Shown one piece after another: positions 28,149 to 36,771 of a stretch of 64,000 nt of DNA. The notes under the pieces were generated by a model. The model was given only the letters and a program-made list of their open reading frames with translations. It was not told the origin of the DNA and made no database searches. Location of the stretch: positions 1 to 64,000 of the forward strand of contig CAZGNZ010000022.1 in the NCBI GenBank assembly GCA_964527215.1, in the 5' to 3' direction. The position numbers and the translations under genes are program-made. Source of the DNA: CAZGNZ01 sp964527215. GTDB lineage: Bacteria > Fidelibacterota > Marinisomatia > SCGC-AAA003-L08 > JACNLC01. Positions within the stretch are counted from its first letter, which is position 1; each line of letters begins with the position of its first letter.

Positions 28149-28741
28149 CAGCGCATTTCCACTCTTTCATTTATTGAACGCAGCAGTGTGGCTTCATCCA
28201 CATACTCCAAATGTCCGCCAACGGGAAGTCCCCGTGCAAGGCGTGAAATTTTAATATTTTTATCCTGCAGTATTTCAGACAGATACAATGCAGTGGCATC
28301 TCCTTCAATACTGGTGTTTGTGGCAATGATAATTTCCGAAATACCTTCGCATCTATCCAAGAGTGAATCAATATGAAGCTCTTTGGGACCAATCCCGTCC
28401 AGCGGCGAAAGCACACCGCCCAAAACGTGATAAAGCCCTCTGTAGCGGGTTTTTTCCACCAAAATGATGTCGGCCGCATTTTCCACGATGCAAATCGTTG
28501 TACGGTCTCTGCGCTCATCCTGACAAATGGGACATGGCGATGTTTCTGTAATATTATGACAGATACTGCAGTCCCGGATTTTTTCCTTTGCCATTTTCAG
28601 GGCTTCGGCCAGTTCCTGAATACTGCCGTCGTTGGTTTTCAGGACATGGAATGCCAGCCTCTGGGCAGTTTTTGGACCTATCCCGGGGAATCGCGTGAAT
28701 CCGTCAATGACCATCTGAAGGGAAAGAGGAAGCGAGGACAT
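28148..28741 (-). CDS. recR: recombination mediator RecR
   Basis: 197 residues. RecR works with RecO/RecF to load RecA at single-strand gaps. An N-terminal helix-hairpin-helix (FTRFPGIGPKTAQRLAFH) precedes a C4 zinc finger (Cys58, 61, 70, 73) and a Toprim domain (CIVENAADIILVEKT, GGVLSPLDGIGPKEL). Normal length. It lies in the dnaX-ybaB-recR order conserved widely in bacteria, with its ATG overlapping the ybaB stop by one base. Confidence 0.97.
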   Translation of the reverse strand: MSSLPLSLQMVIDGFTRFPGIGPKTAQRLAFHVLKTNDGSIQELAEALKMAKEKIRDCSICHNITETSPCPICQDERRDRTTICIVENAADIILVEKTRYRGLYHVLGGVLSPLDGIGPKELHIDSLLDRCEGISEIIIATNTSIEGDATALYLSEILQDKNIKISRLARGLPVGGHLEYVDEATLLRSINERVEMR

Positions 28742-29073
28742 TACATTCCGGGAATTTTCATATTGCCGAGCATACCGCCCGTTGCGGCATTCATATGCTC
28801 TTCCGCCGCTTCGGATGCATTTGCCAAGGCCTGGTTGACTGCCGCCAGAATCAGATCCTCCAGCATTTCCTTGTCTTCTTCCATGACTTCAGGTTCAATG
28901 GAAATGGACAGAACATCTTTTTTCCCATTGGCAACGATGGTTACCATACCGCCGCCGGATTGTCCTTCAACCCGCAATTCTTCCAGTTCTTCCTGTGCTT
29001 TGGCCATTTTGGCCTGCATCTGCTGGGCCTGCTTCAGCATATTCTGTAATCCGCCGCCACCTTTCGGGAACAT
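28741..29073 (-). CDS. YbaB/EbfC family nucleoid-associated protein
   Basis: A 110-residue DNA-binding protein. The helical GGLQNMLKQAQQMQAKMAKA and the strand region GGGMVTIVANGKKDVLSISI are typical; the C-terminus is Gly/Met-rich. The family binds DNA as a dimer. Location between dnaX and recR supports the call. Confidence 0.96.
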   Translation of the reverse strand: MFPKGGGGLQNMLKQAQQMQAKMAKAQEELEELRVEGQSGGGMVTIVANGKKDVLSISIEPEVMEEDKEMLEDLILAAVNQALANASEAAEEHMNAATGGMLGNMKIPGM

Positions 29074-29081
29074 AAAAACTC

Positions 29082-30788
29082 CTATCTGATCACTTCGCCG
29101 TTAAATAAATCAATCACCTGAGACATGAGCGGATGATCCGTTTCCGGCATTTTCCGAGGTTCTTTTTCTCTGGCTTCAGGCTGTTTAGGGATTTCAAATT
29201 GAATCCGAATTTGTTTTCCAACGATTTCTTTGATTATCGATTCAATGTGTGGTCGATCTTTCTGCAGACTTCTCAGTTCAAAACCGCTGCCGTCAACCAG
29301 CAGGATATTTATTACATTGTTTGTAAAATCTGTCAGTTTTGCGTCTTCAAGAAAATTTGCGGTTTTGGTGTTCCAATTTTCCAGAGACTGATAAATAGCG
29401 GGCCAGTACTCCTTCATCCGATCTAAAGACAGGTCTTTCGGCACGGATGCACGAACCGGTTCAGGTTTTTCTGCCGTTATTGGCTCTGTTTTCGCTTTAT
29501 GCTGATCATTTTCCCGGACCGGCGATCTGTCAGCAGTCTGTGCGGCCGCTGCGGTTTTGGCTTTTGCAGCTGTCGGACTGGTTTTTTCTTGTTTTGGAGG
29601 AAGGACCGAAGGCTGAGTGGTTTTTTTGGCAATTCGTTTCTGGCGGGTGCCGGATTTTTGCTCAGTCATAACATTTCCTGACAGCAGCTCCGATATCAAA
29701 ACTGTGGAGTCCATGGCACTGAGTTTCAGGAACAGCGTTTCCACGGCGATTCGAGGATGTTCGGTGAATCGAAGACGGTTTTCAAACTGCAGACCCAAAT
29801 CCATCATCCTGAGTAAATCCCGGGCTGTGAAAGGAAACTGGTCATTTTCCAGCCACTCCCTGCTTTCGTCGGCCAGTGTGAGATTCTGCTCCAATCCGTT
29901 CAAGGCCAGCAGACATGAACGGAGATACTGATTAAACCCCCGGATAAAGTCGGTGATGGCATAGCCGCTCTCAAAAATCTCATTGAGCTGCAGCAGGAGT
30001 TTTTCATCATCCGAATCAGAAATGAGCATCAGCAGCTGACGGAAAACGGAATCTTCCACAATGCCCAGTACTTCCTGCACCGTTTGTGTTTCTATCTGTT
30101 CTTCCGTATAGGCAATCACCTGATCCAGCAGACTCAGGGAATCCCGCATACTGCCGTCTCCCTTTGTGGCGATAAGGGTCAGTGCGTTTTCTTCATACGG
30201 GATATTTTCAGATTTCAGAATCGTGATCATCCGGCTGACAATTTCCTGAACCGACATTCGCTTGAAATCGAAGCGTTGGGTCCGGCTGAGTATGGTTTGG
30301 GGAATTTTGTGCGGATCAGTGGTGGCCATGATGAAAATGACATGGGGGGGAGGTTCTTCCAGTGTCTTCAAAAGAGCGTTAAAGGCTTCCCGGGTGAGCA
30401 TATGCACTTCATCGATGATGTATATTTTATAGGCAGCAGACGTAGGCGGGTATTTTACCACTTCCCGCAATTCGCGGATATCGTTGATGCCGCGATTGGA
30501 TGCACCGTCAATTTCCAGAACATCCAGATTCCGGCCGTCTGTAATTTCCTGACATTGGATGCACCTGTTGCACGGATTGTCGTTGTGATAATTGACACAG
30601 TTCAGGGATTTTGCCAGCAGACGGGCAGCAGTGGTTTTTCCTACTCCCCGCGGACCGGTAAACAGATATCCGTGCCCAACCCGATCCCTGCGAATGGCAT
30701 TCTGCAGAGTTTGGGAGATGTGGCTCTGACCGATGATATCCTCAAACAGCTGGGGACGATATTTTCGAGATAAAACCTGGTAGCTCAA
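29082..30788 (-). CDS. dnaX: DNA polymerase III subunits gamma and tau
   Basis: A 568-residue clamp-loader ATPase. Walker A GPRGVGKTT at 45-53; zinc-binding Cys64, 73, 76 and 79; Walker B-like DEVHML; sensor SRTQRFDFKR. A low-complexity Lys/Pro/Ala linker (~375-430) leads to a C-terminal tau-like domain. No ATG is available: an in-frame stop lies eight codons upstream, so TTG 30788 is the likely start, without a clear Shine-Dalgarno. Within the linker are GCCAAAAAAACC (about 29622-29633) and a second A-run, possible slippage sites for a short gamma form, though no stimulatory structure was confirmed. ffs lies immediately upstream, as in many bacteria. Confidence 0.96.
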   Translation of the reverse strand: MSYQVLSRKYRPQLFEDIIGQSHISQTLQNAIRRDRVGHGYLFTGPRGVGKTTAARLLAKSLNCVNYHNDNPCNRCIQCQEITDGRNLDVLEIDGASNRGINDIRELREVVKYPPTSAAYKIYIIDEVHMLTREAFNALLKTLEEPPPHVIFIMATTDPHKIPQTILSRTQRFDFKRMSVQEIVSRMITILKSENIPYEENALTLIATKGDGSMRDSLSLLDQVIAYTEEQIETQTVQEVLGIVEDSVFRQLLMLISDSDDEKLLLQLNEIFESGYAITDFIRGFNQYLRSCLLALNGLEQNLTLADESREWLENDQFPFTARDLLRMMDLGLQFENRLRFTEHPRIAVETLFLKLSAMDSTVLISELLSGNVMTEQKSGTRQKRIAKKTTQPSVLPPKQEKTSPTAAKAKTAAAAQTADRSPVRENDQHKAKTEPITAEKPEPVRASVPKDLSLDRMKEYWPAIYQSLENWNTKTANFLEDAKLTDFTNNVINILLVDGSGFELRSLQKDRPHIESIIKEIVGKQIRIQFEIPKQPEAREKEPRKMPETDHPLMSQVIDLFNGEVIR

Positions 30789-31017
30789 AGAGATTTTACT
30801 GGTTTTGACTTAATTATCCGGTTCCCGACTGAGGGGGACTGGATGTTCATCGTTGACATTATTCCGGACCAAAGCTGACGATCCGGGCGCAGCCGGAATT
30901 CAAATAATTGTTTGGGATACAAAGTGCATCATCCAATACAGTGCCGGCAGGGAACGCGATTTCAAAAAGGCTGTTTTGTGCACCGCAGGTTGAACTCTCT
31001 GTTTGGAAAATCCGATT

Positions 31018-31130
31018 TGCAGCCAGCTCAGTATCAGGGATTCACGGCACATGGGTATGAAATCTACCGCTGCTTCCTCCCGGACCTGACGGGGTTCGAA
31101 ACCACCCCATTGCGTGAAGCTGACAGCATC
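31018..31130 (-). ncRNA. ffs: small signal recognition particle RNA (4.5S-type)
   Basis: The minus strand carries the near-universal SRP apical domain: GTCAGGTCCGGGAGGAAGCA, with a GGGA (GNRA) tetraloop, at about 31073-31092, followed by GTGCCG and GAGCTGGCTGC. The 5' arm TGCTGTCAGCTT pairs with the 3' arm GAGCTGGCTGCA (12 positions, one mismatch), giving about 111-113 nt, the length of the E. coli molecule. Ends are estimated from this pairing and could shift by several bases. It binds Ffh for co-translational targeting. Position upstream of dnaX is conserved in other bacteria. Confidence 0.9.
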
Positions 31131-31244
31131 AACACCGCTTACAAATCAGATTCAACTCAGCAAAGCCCGCCCTGCGGTATTCAGCCCTGCATGAGCGGGT
31201 TTCAGGTGACAGGGAACCGCTAGCTCCCCGCTTAGCACAAAACC

Positions 31245-31320
31245 TGGTGGAGTTGAAGAGATTTGAACTCTCGACCTCTGCATTGCGAACGCAGCGCTCT
31301 CCCAACTGAGCTACAACCCC
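31245..31320 (-). tRNA. tRNA-Ala (anticodon CGC)
   Basis: A 76-nt cloverleaf read on the minus strand. Acceptor GGGGTTG pairs with CAACTCC through a G3:U70 wobble, the alanine identity element. The D-arm AGCTCAGTTGGGAGAGC, anticodon stem-loop CTGCG-TTCGCAA-TGCAG, T-arm GAGAGTTCAAATCTC and an encoded CCA end are all present. The anticodon CGC reads GCG codons. It is the most upstream element of the ffs-dnaX run. Confidence 0.96.
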
Positions 31321-31606
31321 GAATATGATTGGATTCAAGCTTATTAATTTAGTGGCAATCAATGCGCCCAGGAAAGTGAATGTTACAACTTACACGACAT
31401 CCAACAGCAGAATTGGCACATATAAAAAGAATATCGAAAAACAGAATAATTTCACCTCTGAGAATAAGATTCAATCCCTCACTAAGTGTTAATATTAAAT
31501 ATTTTATAATGTAAAATCTGCGGACTCATCCACTCCGCGCCCCAGGCAGGGAATCGATGGGCGGTTTTTGAATCCGGCATAAAATCCGAATGACTGAGAA
31601 GAGTGA

Positions 31607-33040
31607 TTACGGGGTCTGTAAATCCGGAAGAATACCGTGATTCAGGGGAAAATTCAGATCATCAACATACTGTGATGTTAACAGTGTTATCCTGGCCGGT
31701 CTGCCATTGATTAGATGCGTGTTTACATATTCCCACAACACGGTACCTGAATCCAAATCTATTTCCCAGAGAAGACCCTGAGCAGAAAAAGCGGCAAGCA
31801 TCCGTTTTGAATCAGGGCTGATATCCAGATATCCGTTATAGTCCGAATGGAACGGTCGGTTCGGCGGCGAATTATTCTCATTTGGGAAAACAATCCGGCA
31901 GGCAGATGTGCCTGGATCAATGGCAGCAATGCGCGTAATTCCGTTCTGGGTCAAATTTCCCAGATTGTCAAACACCAGAATCTCGCCGGACGGGAGGAAT
32001 CTGGGGCTGTGCTGACTGAACAGCGAACCGGTGTAAATCCATTTGATATGATCCAGATTTTTATCCAGCACCGCAAGGGTGTGCAAGGAACGGAATGAAA
32101 GGAGCAGATCCCCGGACCGGAACATCGGAAACGCAGGTGCCAGTTCCGGAGTCAGGTTCCTGACATCGTTTAAGTGCAGGGGATCACAGGCCGAGATTCC
32201 GTTTGCATGAATTGCGTTCCAGTTAAACAAACCCAACAGATCGGAAGACACCAGCAGGTCCATCAAATCAATTTCTTTAATGATTTGTCCATCGTGATTG
32301 AGGAAGACAAGGGTTTCATATTCAAAATTTTTATCCTCACATTGGAGCTCCAAACCGCTGTCTGGATGCTTATACGGGCTGTGTATGATTTTCATGGATG
32401 GAAGTATGATCAAGTCGTCGGTGACCGTAAACCAATGATGATAATATCCTTCGCGTTTCCAGAGCAGGCGGGAGTCTTTATCAAACCGCGCCAATCCCAC
32501 GGCAGGTGGGAAAGAATTATTGGATTGAAAATTCACAAGCAGGTCTCCGTTCTCGTAGAGATGGATTCCTATTGGGTATGCAGACAGTTCAAACGAGGAA
32601 TATCGTTCCTTTGAATGATCCGCCCACAGACGGGGGTGGATTCGCCAGGCGTGGAACACCTGACCTTCCCGGTCAATAATCCAAGCCATATATCCGTCAT
32701 TCGACTGACTGCGGTAGGTATGCCGGCAGCCAGCCACAAGAATATTCTCAGTCCCGGCCTGATCGGAAAGTAGTGAGGTCTCAGGGGATGTTCTGTTTTC
32801 ATTCTCCCAGAATGAAAACCCAAATCCCGCCGGTTTCGAGTCATTCTCACCGTTCTCAAAAGCTGTGCGGGATTCACTGTCTCCGGCAGTCAGCGCTCTG
32901 AATGCCAGCCCGGCTTCAGACAGCAGCTGGTAGGGGAAAAACTGGTAGTAGCTGCTCAAATAGCCCATAATCGTCAGGCAGATCAGAATAATGAGGATCA
33001 CTGCCGACCGGGTGCTTCCGAATCGATATTGAACATTCAT
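31607..33040 (-). CDS. arylsulfotransferase-like membrane-anchored protein (paralogue 1)
   Basis: 477 residues: one N-terminal transmembrane segment (~13-33), then a beta-propeller-like domain facing the periplasm. Repeated blade motifs include LYENGDLLVNF, LPSGEILVFDN and SPDSKRMLAAF. The CDPLHLNDV block and SQHSPRFLPSGEILVFDN resemble aryl-sulfate sulfotransferases (ASST), which move sulfate between phenols with a catalytic His. Substrate is unknown; surface glycans or lipids are possible given the neighbours. The start overlaps the stop of paralogue 2 by four bases (ATGA), and it ends the operon. Confidence 0.8.
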   Translation of the reverse strand: MNVQYRFGSTRSAVILIILICLTIMGYLSSYYQFFPYQLLSEAGLAFRALTAGDSESRTAFENGENDSKPAGFGFSFWENENRTSPETSLLSDQAGTENILVAGCRHTYRSQSNDGYMAWIIDREGQVFHAWRIHPRLWADHSKERYSSFELSAYPIGIHLYENGDLLVNFQSNNSFPPAVGLARFDKDSRLLWKREGYYHHWFTVTDDLIILPSMKIIHSPYKHPDSGLELQCEDKNFEYETLVFLNHDGQIIKEIDLMDLLVSSDLLGLFNWNAIHANGISACDPLHLNDVRNLTPELAPAFPMFRSGDLLLSFRSLHTLAVLDKNLDHIKWIYTGSLFSQHSPRFLPSGEILVFDNLGNLTQNGITRIAAIDPGTSACRIVFPNENNSPPNRPFHSDYNGYLDISPDSKRMLAAFSAQGLLWEIDLDSGTVLWEYVNTHLINGRPARITLLTSQYVDDLNFPLNHGILPDLQTP

Positions 33041-34410
33041 TTCGTTTCAGTTTTCCAAAATTTGTTATTCTGACGAACGTAAGCTGCAAAGGTCACCGGG
33101 AGTTTCCCCCCAATCCCGTCAATTTCCCAATCCCGGCAAAAACGCCACACTTCTTCACCGGTTCGGGTATCCAGCTCAATCACACGGGATGACGGCACAT
33201 GAGCAAGAAGCAGCCTGTTGCTGTCTGCACTGATATCCAGCATGACCGTGCTCCTGTAGATGGATTCATTCGCTTTCAAATGAGGACCGGGGGATGTCCA
33301 GATTTCACGGTGATTACCTGATTGGCTGCAGACCGAGTGAACGGCAGACCCGGTGCTGAACTTGCGGGAATCAAAATCCGCGTAAACCCAACATTCACGG
33401 GACGCCGCAACAGGGGATTGCGGTAACTGGGTATTTCCATGAAGCAATATTCGGGAGTGCATGGTTTTCAAATCCAGCCGAATCAGAGTATTTACCGCAC
33501 TGAACGCCAATACCAGTTCTGACGCATTATCAGAAATACCGTCACTTGATTCGGGAACAACCACATCCGTCAGATGCAGCGGATCGCAGGTAGTGATTTG
33601 ATCGGAATTATTGGAGTTGCTGTTTAACAGACCCAAAAGGTCCGAGTTTTCAAGAGAACGGATTGGATCAATGATCCTGATTATATTCCCGTCCGGATCC
33701 AGAACAGCTACCTGATCCGCCAGAATAATACCGGATTCGCACTGGAAAAAGATATTGTGGCTGCCCCAAAGCAGGGGACTGGAGACCATCTGTATCATGG
33801 GGACGAATATCAAACCGTCTTCATAGACTTCAAAACGATGATGATAGTACTGATTCGATTTCCAGATGATGTTTGAATTCCGGTCCAGCTTGACCAATCC
33901 GACAGCATATGGAAATACTTCATCAGAGTGAAAGCTCAGGAGCAGATCCCCGTTTTCAAACAGGTGTGCGCCGACGGGATAAATCACCGGATTTTGAGTC
34001 AGTATCTGATGATTTGGGAGATCGATCCAGGTATCTGCAGGAATTGTCCAATTGTGGATATTTCTGCCCTGCCGGTCAATGATTCGGGCAACAGTCAGTC
34101 CGGATTTGGATTTTGGTGGGTGTTTGGGCTCATATCCCACCGTCAGGATATTTTCTGTTCCGGAGAATACAGTTGAATGAACATTGTCTGTCGATGAGTG
34201 GATTCTGTTTGTGTCATTCGGAAAAAAAAGGCGGGAATATTCCAGTCTGTCAATGAAACCGGACCCTGTGAACCTTTCTTCCGCGAACTGCAGCAGGGGT
34301 GAGAAAATTGAATGGGGGAAAAAACTGAAAGAATGTGCAAGAAATCCCCAGAGGAAAAAAAACACGCAAACGGAAATGAGAAACAGGATGCGGTGTGTAC
34401 TGAATTTCAT
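33037..34410 (-). CDS. arylsulfotransferase-like membrane-anchored protein (paralogue 2, divergent active site)
   Basis: 457 residues with the same plan as its downstream neighbour: an N-terminal membrane anchor (~8-30) and a propeller domain with ENILTVGYEPKHPP, LFENGDLLLSFHSDEVFPYAVGL, YYHHRFEVYEDGL and CDPLHLTDV. The blade that reads SQHSPRFLPSGEILVFDN in paralogue 1 is here LPQSPVAASRECWVYADF, losing the QH pair. The protein may be catalytically altered or a structural partner. ATGA overlaps join it to genes on both sides. Confidence 0.78.
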   Translation of the reverse strand: MKFSTHRILFLISVCVFFFLWGFLAHSFSFFPHSIFSPLLQFAEERFTGSGFIDRLEYSRLFFPNDTNRIHSSTDNVHSTVFSGTENILTVGYEPKHPPKSKSGLTVARIIDRQGRNIHNWTIPADTWIDLPNHQILTQNPVIYPVGAHLFENGDLLLSFHSDEVFPYAVGLVKLDRNSNIIWKSNQYYHHRFEVYEDGLIFVPMIQMVSSPLLWGSHNIFFQCESGIILADQVAVLDPDGNIIRIIDPIRSLENSDLLGLLNSNSNNSDQITTCDPLHLTDVVVPESSDGISDNASELVLAFSAVNTLIRLDLKTMHSRILLHGNTQLPQSPVAASRECWVYADFDSRKFSTGSAVHSVCSQSGNHREIWTSPGPHLKANESIYRSTVMLDISADSNRLLLAHVPSSRVIELDTRTGEEVWRFCRDWEIDGIGGKLPVTFAAYVRQNNKFWKTETK

Positions 34411-34724
34411 TTTTCGCCTGCCTGTTCCTGATGATCCGGACTGGAGTCCTGGCCGGGATCAGGCGTTTTATTCTTTTGCAAATGTTTCAGAATCAGTCTA
34501 ATCGGATAGGATAGCAGCGAAATCAGGAGGATAATCAGGACTATAATCACAATTATCAGGCTTTTGCTGAAACCCAATCCGCCACCGGGTCCCATATAGG
34601 CCCAGACAGACTGAGGGAAAAGAACAACTGCTGTCACCAAAATACGACAGGCAGTGATAACGGGCGTTCGAACGCTCGTTGTAAGGACAGGGCTGTAATA
34701 TTGGTTACTGATCCTGGTTTTCAT
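34407..34724 (-). CDS. small membrane protein with AYMGPGGG motif
   Basis: A 105-residue protein: N-terminal signal-like segment (~25-42), the motif WAYMGPGGGLGFSKS, one strong transmembrane helix (IIVIIVLIILLISLLSYPI) and a polar Pro/Asp/Glu tail. Short proteins with a Y-x-GPG-G motif followed by a membrane helix occur beside envelope enzymes in many bacteria, without known function. It overlaps the TMTC-like gene by 20 bases and the ASST-like gene by 4, so tight stoichiometric coupling is likely. It might be a small accessory subunit. Confidence 0.75.
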   Translation of the reverse strand: MKTRISNQYYSPVLTTSVRTPVITACRILVTAVVLFPQSVWAYMGPGGGLGFSKSLIIVIIVLIILLISLLSYPIRLILKHLQKNKTPDPGQDSSPDHQEQAGEK

Positions 34725-36381
34725 TCAGTTTTGCCTCAATCTCTCTGTGCAGTTGTTGGTAATCTGACCGTTCCGGACAGATCGTCAGCAGGGTTTCTGA
34801 ATCCTGAAGTGCCATATCAAAGCGACCAAGACCGCAGCGGCTCAGTGCTCGATAATATAATCCTGGTTCATGACCGGGCTTTAGCAGTAAAACCGAGTTC
34901 AGGGTTTCTTCTGATTTTTCGGGGTTGTTCAGATTGAAATATGAAAGGGCAAGATGAAGCTGGGCCTCAATATCGGCAGAGTCATGCTCTGTAACAACGG
35001 TGAAGTCCAAAATCGCCGATTCATACTCCTGCTCCCGGAAAAACAGCATCCCCCGATTAAAATGCGATGTGCAGTTGAACCGATCGTTAAGTCTGATGGC
35101 GGTACTGAGATCCTCGATAGCTTCTCGGTTTCTTCCAAGGATACTGAATACAAATCCCCGAATGCTGTAGGCTTTAGGAGAATCCGGTGATTCCAATACT
35201 GCGGTTTCTGCAAAAACCAGCGGATCTGAATAAACTTCCTGTCGAAGCAGAGAGATGATCATCAAAAACGAAACAAGGGCAATTGAAAAAACGACCGGCA
35301 GTCTGGAGGATATCTTCCATGCTTTGAAATTCAGTGAAGCGGCAGCGACAATGAGTCCGATGAGGGGCAGATACAGGCGGTGTTCAAAAAATTCATTATA
35401 TCCTTTCTGGATCGAGTAGAGGGCAGGGACCAGCAGAGCGGATAGAAACAGGAACAGACCTGAAATGAGCTGACGTTTTCTCACAATAGTGCCGCCGAGA
35501 AATACAACTGCGGTCATCCCGGCTGCCAATAGAAAGAAAACAGGCTGAAAGTTTGAAAACGTGGGAATGATTTTGAGATTGAGAGGAATGAAAATTTTCT
35601 GCAGATACAATCCCAGTGCGACTGCAGAGGACAGCATATTATTCAGAGTGGGGATTTCAAAGGCATTTATTTGACTGCGGCTGACGGAAAATGCTGCCGC
35701 TATGTATCCGAAAAAGGAAAGACACCAGAACAGAACAAACCATCCCAACTTCATGAACTGCCGTTTTTCATTGGGAGGATGCAGTATCACCGCTGCAATC
35801 GGGAAAAGAACAGCCAGTTCCTTGGTAAACAGAGCTGCCAGGAACATCAGATGATGGGCTGCAAACATGACGGGGGACGGCTTTTGGCGGACCTTCAGCC
35901 ACGATATCCAGGAGAGGATAATGAACAGGGTCAGAAGCATGTCATTTCGGCCGGGTATCCAGGCAACGGCATGGACCTGAACCGGGTGCACAGCTGCGAG
36001 GGCAGTTAGGAAAACAGCGGTTCCGCGGCGGACATCCAGCAGTCTCAGCAGATGAAGCAAAAGAGCAATGTTCACAGCATGAAGTATCACATTTGTGATG
36101 TGAAACATACCGGCACTGCCGTTTCCGAGCATAGCGTCGAGTATAAATGAAACTGTCAGGAGCGGACGGTAATATTCATCCTGAAACATGGTGGAGGTGA
36201 ATGCTTCGGGGATGCTGCCGAGTGTTCCGAGCCAATCCAGATTCTGAAGAATCAGAATGTAATCATCCAGCGGCGAAAATGGAAAAAAACAGGTCGGCAG
36301 AAACAGAACTGCAGGAAGTACAGGTAACAAAAGCCGTCGCAGGGGAAGGGACGATTTCATTAAATTCATATTGTCAGACAT
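34705..36381 (-). CDS. TMTC/DUF1736-like polytopic glycosyltransferase with C-terminal TPRs (copy 1)
   Basis: About 558 residues. An N-terminal GT-C type membrane domain of roughly ten helices carries the acidic motif FFPFSPLDDYI in its first loop, then DEYYRPLL, FHITNVILHAV, HPVQVHAVAWIPGRND and FTKELAVLFP. TPRs follow in the last ~150 residues (AYSIRGFVFSILGRNREAIEDLSTAIRL, CTSHFNRGMLFFREQEYESAILDF). The design parallels eukaryotic TMTC O-mannosyltransferases, which use dolichyl-phosphate mannose. Substrate here is unknown. Start is uncertain: ATG 36381 chosen, with GTG 36426 and ATG 36360 as alternatives. First gene of the ASST-like operon. Three paralogues lie at 43-48.5 kb. Confidence 0.8.
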   Translation of the reverse strand: MSDNMNLMKSSLPLRRLLLPVLPAVLFLPTCFFPFSPLDDYILILQNLDWLGTLGSIPEAFTSTMFQDEYYRPLLTVSFILDAMLGNGSAGMFHITNVILHAVNIALLLHLLRLLDVRRGTAVFLTALAAVHPVQVHAVAWIPGRNDMLLTLFIILSWISWLKVRQKPSPVMFAAHHLMFLAALFTKELAVLFPIAAVILHPPNEKRQFMKLGWFVLFWCLSFFGYIAAAFSVSRSQINAFEIPTLNNMLSSAVALGLYLQKIFIPLNLKIIPTFSNFQPVFFLLAAGMTAVVFLGGTIVRKRQLISGLFLFLSALLVPALYSIQKGYNEFFEHRLYLPLIGLIVAAASLNFKAWKISSRLPVVFSIALVSFLMIISLLRQEVYSDPLVFAETAVLESPDSPKAYSIRGFVFSILGRNREAIEDLSTAIRLNDRFNCTSHFNRGMLFFREQEYESAILDFTVVTEHDSADIEAQLHLALSYFNLNNPEKSEETLNSVLLLKPGHEPGLYYRALSRCGLGRFDMALQDSETLLTICPERSDYQQLHREIEAKLNENQDQ

Positions 36382-36771
36382 GGAATACAGTTGGGAAATA
36401 TCAAAATACCATCCGTGAGAAAACACTTTATGATTTCCGGCGGACGCCTGTAATATAGATCAAATAACTCTTCAAGTAATCGGTAAATTAGTACGGAAAT
36501 TTCGGCCGACGCACAATTTACAGAATCATCAGAAAAGAAACAGCGCAGAATAGTGATAACAGGGATGGGTCCTGGCATTCGCTGGATTCGAGAAAGGAAC
36601 CTTTGAGTCTGCCGTCCAGGCGATTGGGCATGTATGAAATTCACAACAAACATTTCCTGTTAATAACCATCTTTGAAATAGTCATTCTGCCTGGGCGGAA
36701 GAGCAAATCTGACCATTCCGGTTGATAAACACCATCGTTATCCCGGTCACGGAAATTATTACTGAGATATA
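36382..36771. other. divergent intergenic region
   Basis: About 390 bases between the ASST/TMTC operon (leftward) and the YfhO-like gene (rightward). It should carry promoters for both directions, but I could not pick a convincing -35/-10 pair. No gene, tRNA or terminator hairpin was recognised. Confidence 0.4.

Noticed and set aside
30912..31223. 103-codon plus-strand open frame
   Set aside because: It lies antisense across the SRP RNA, which explains the sequence; no protein family features.
31515..31545. GGATGAGTCC stretch resembling a hammerhead ribozyme stem
   Set aside because: The CTGATGA core and the GAAA strand are missing; only a short GCGGA/TCCGC stem remains.
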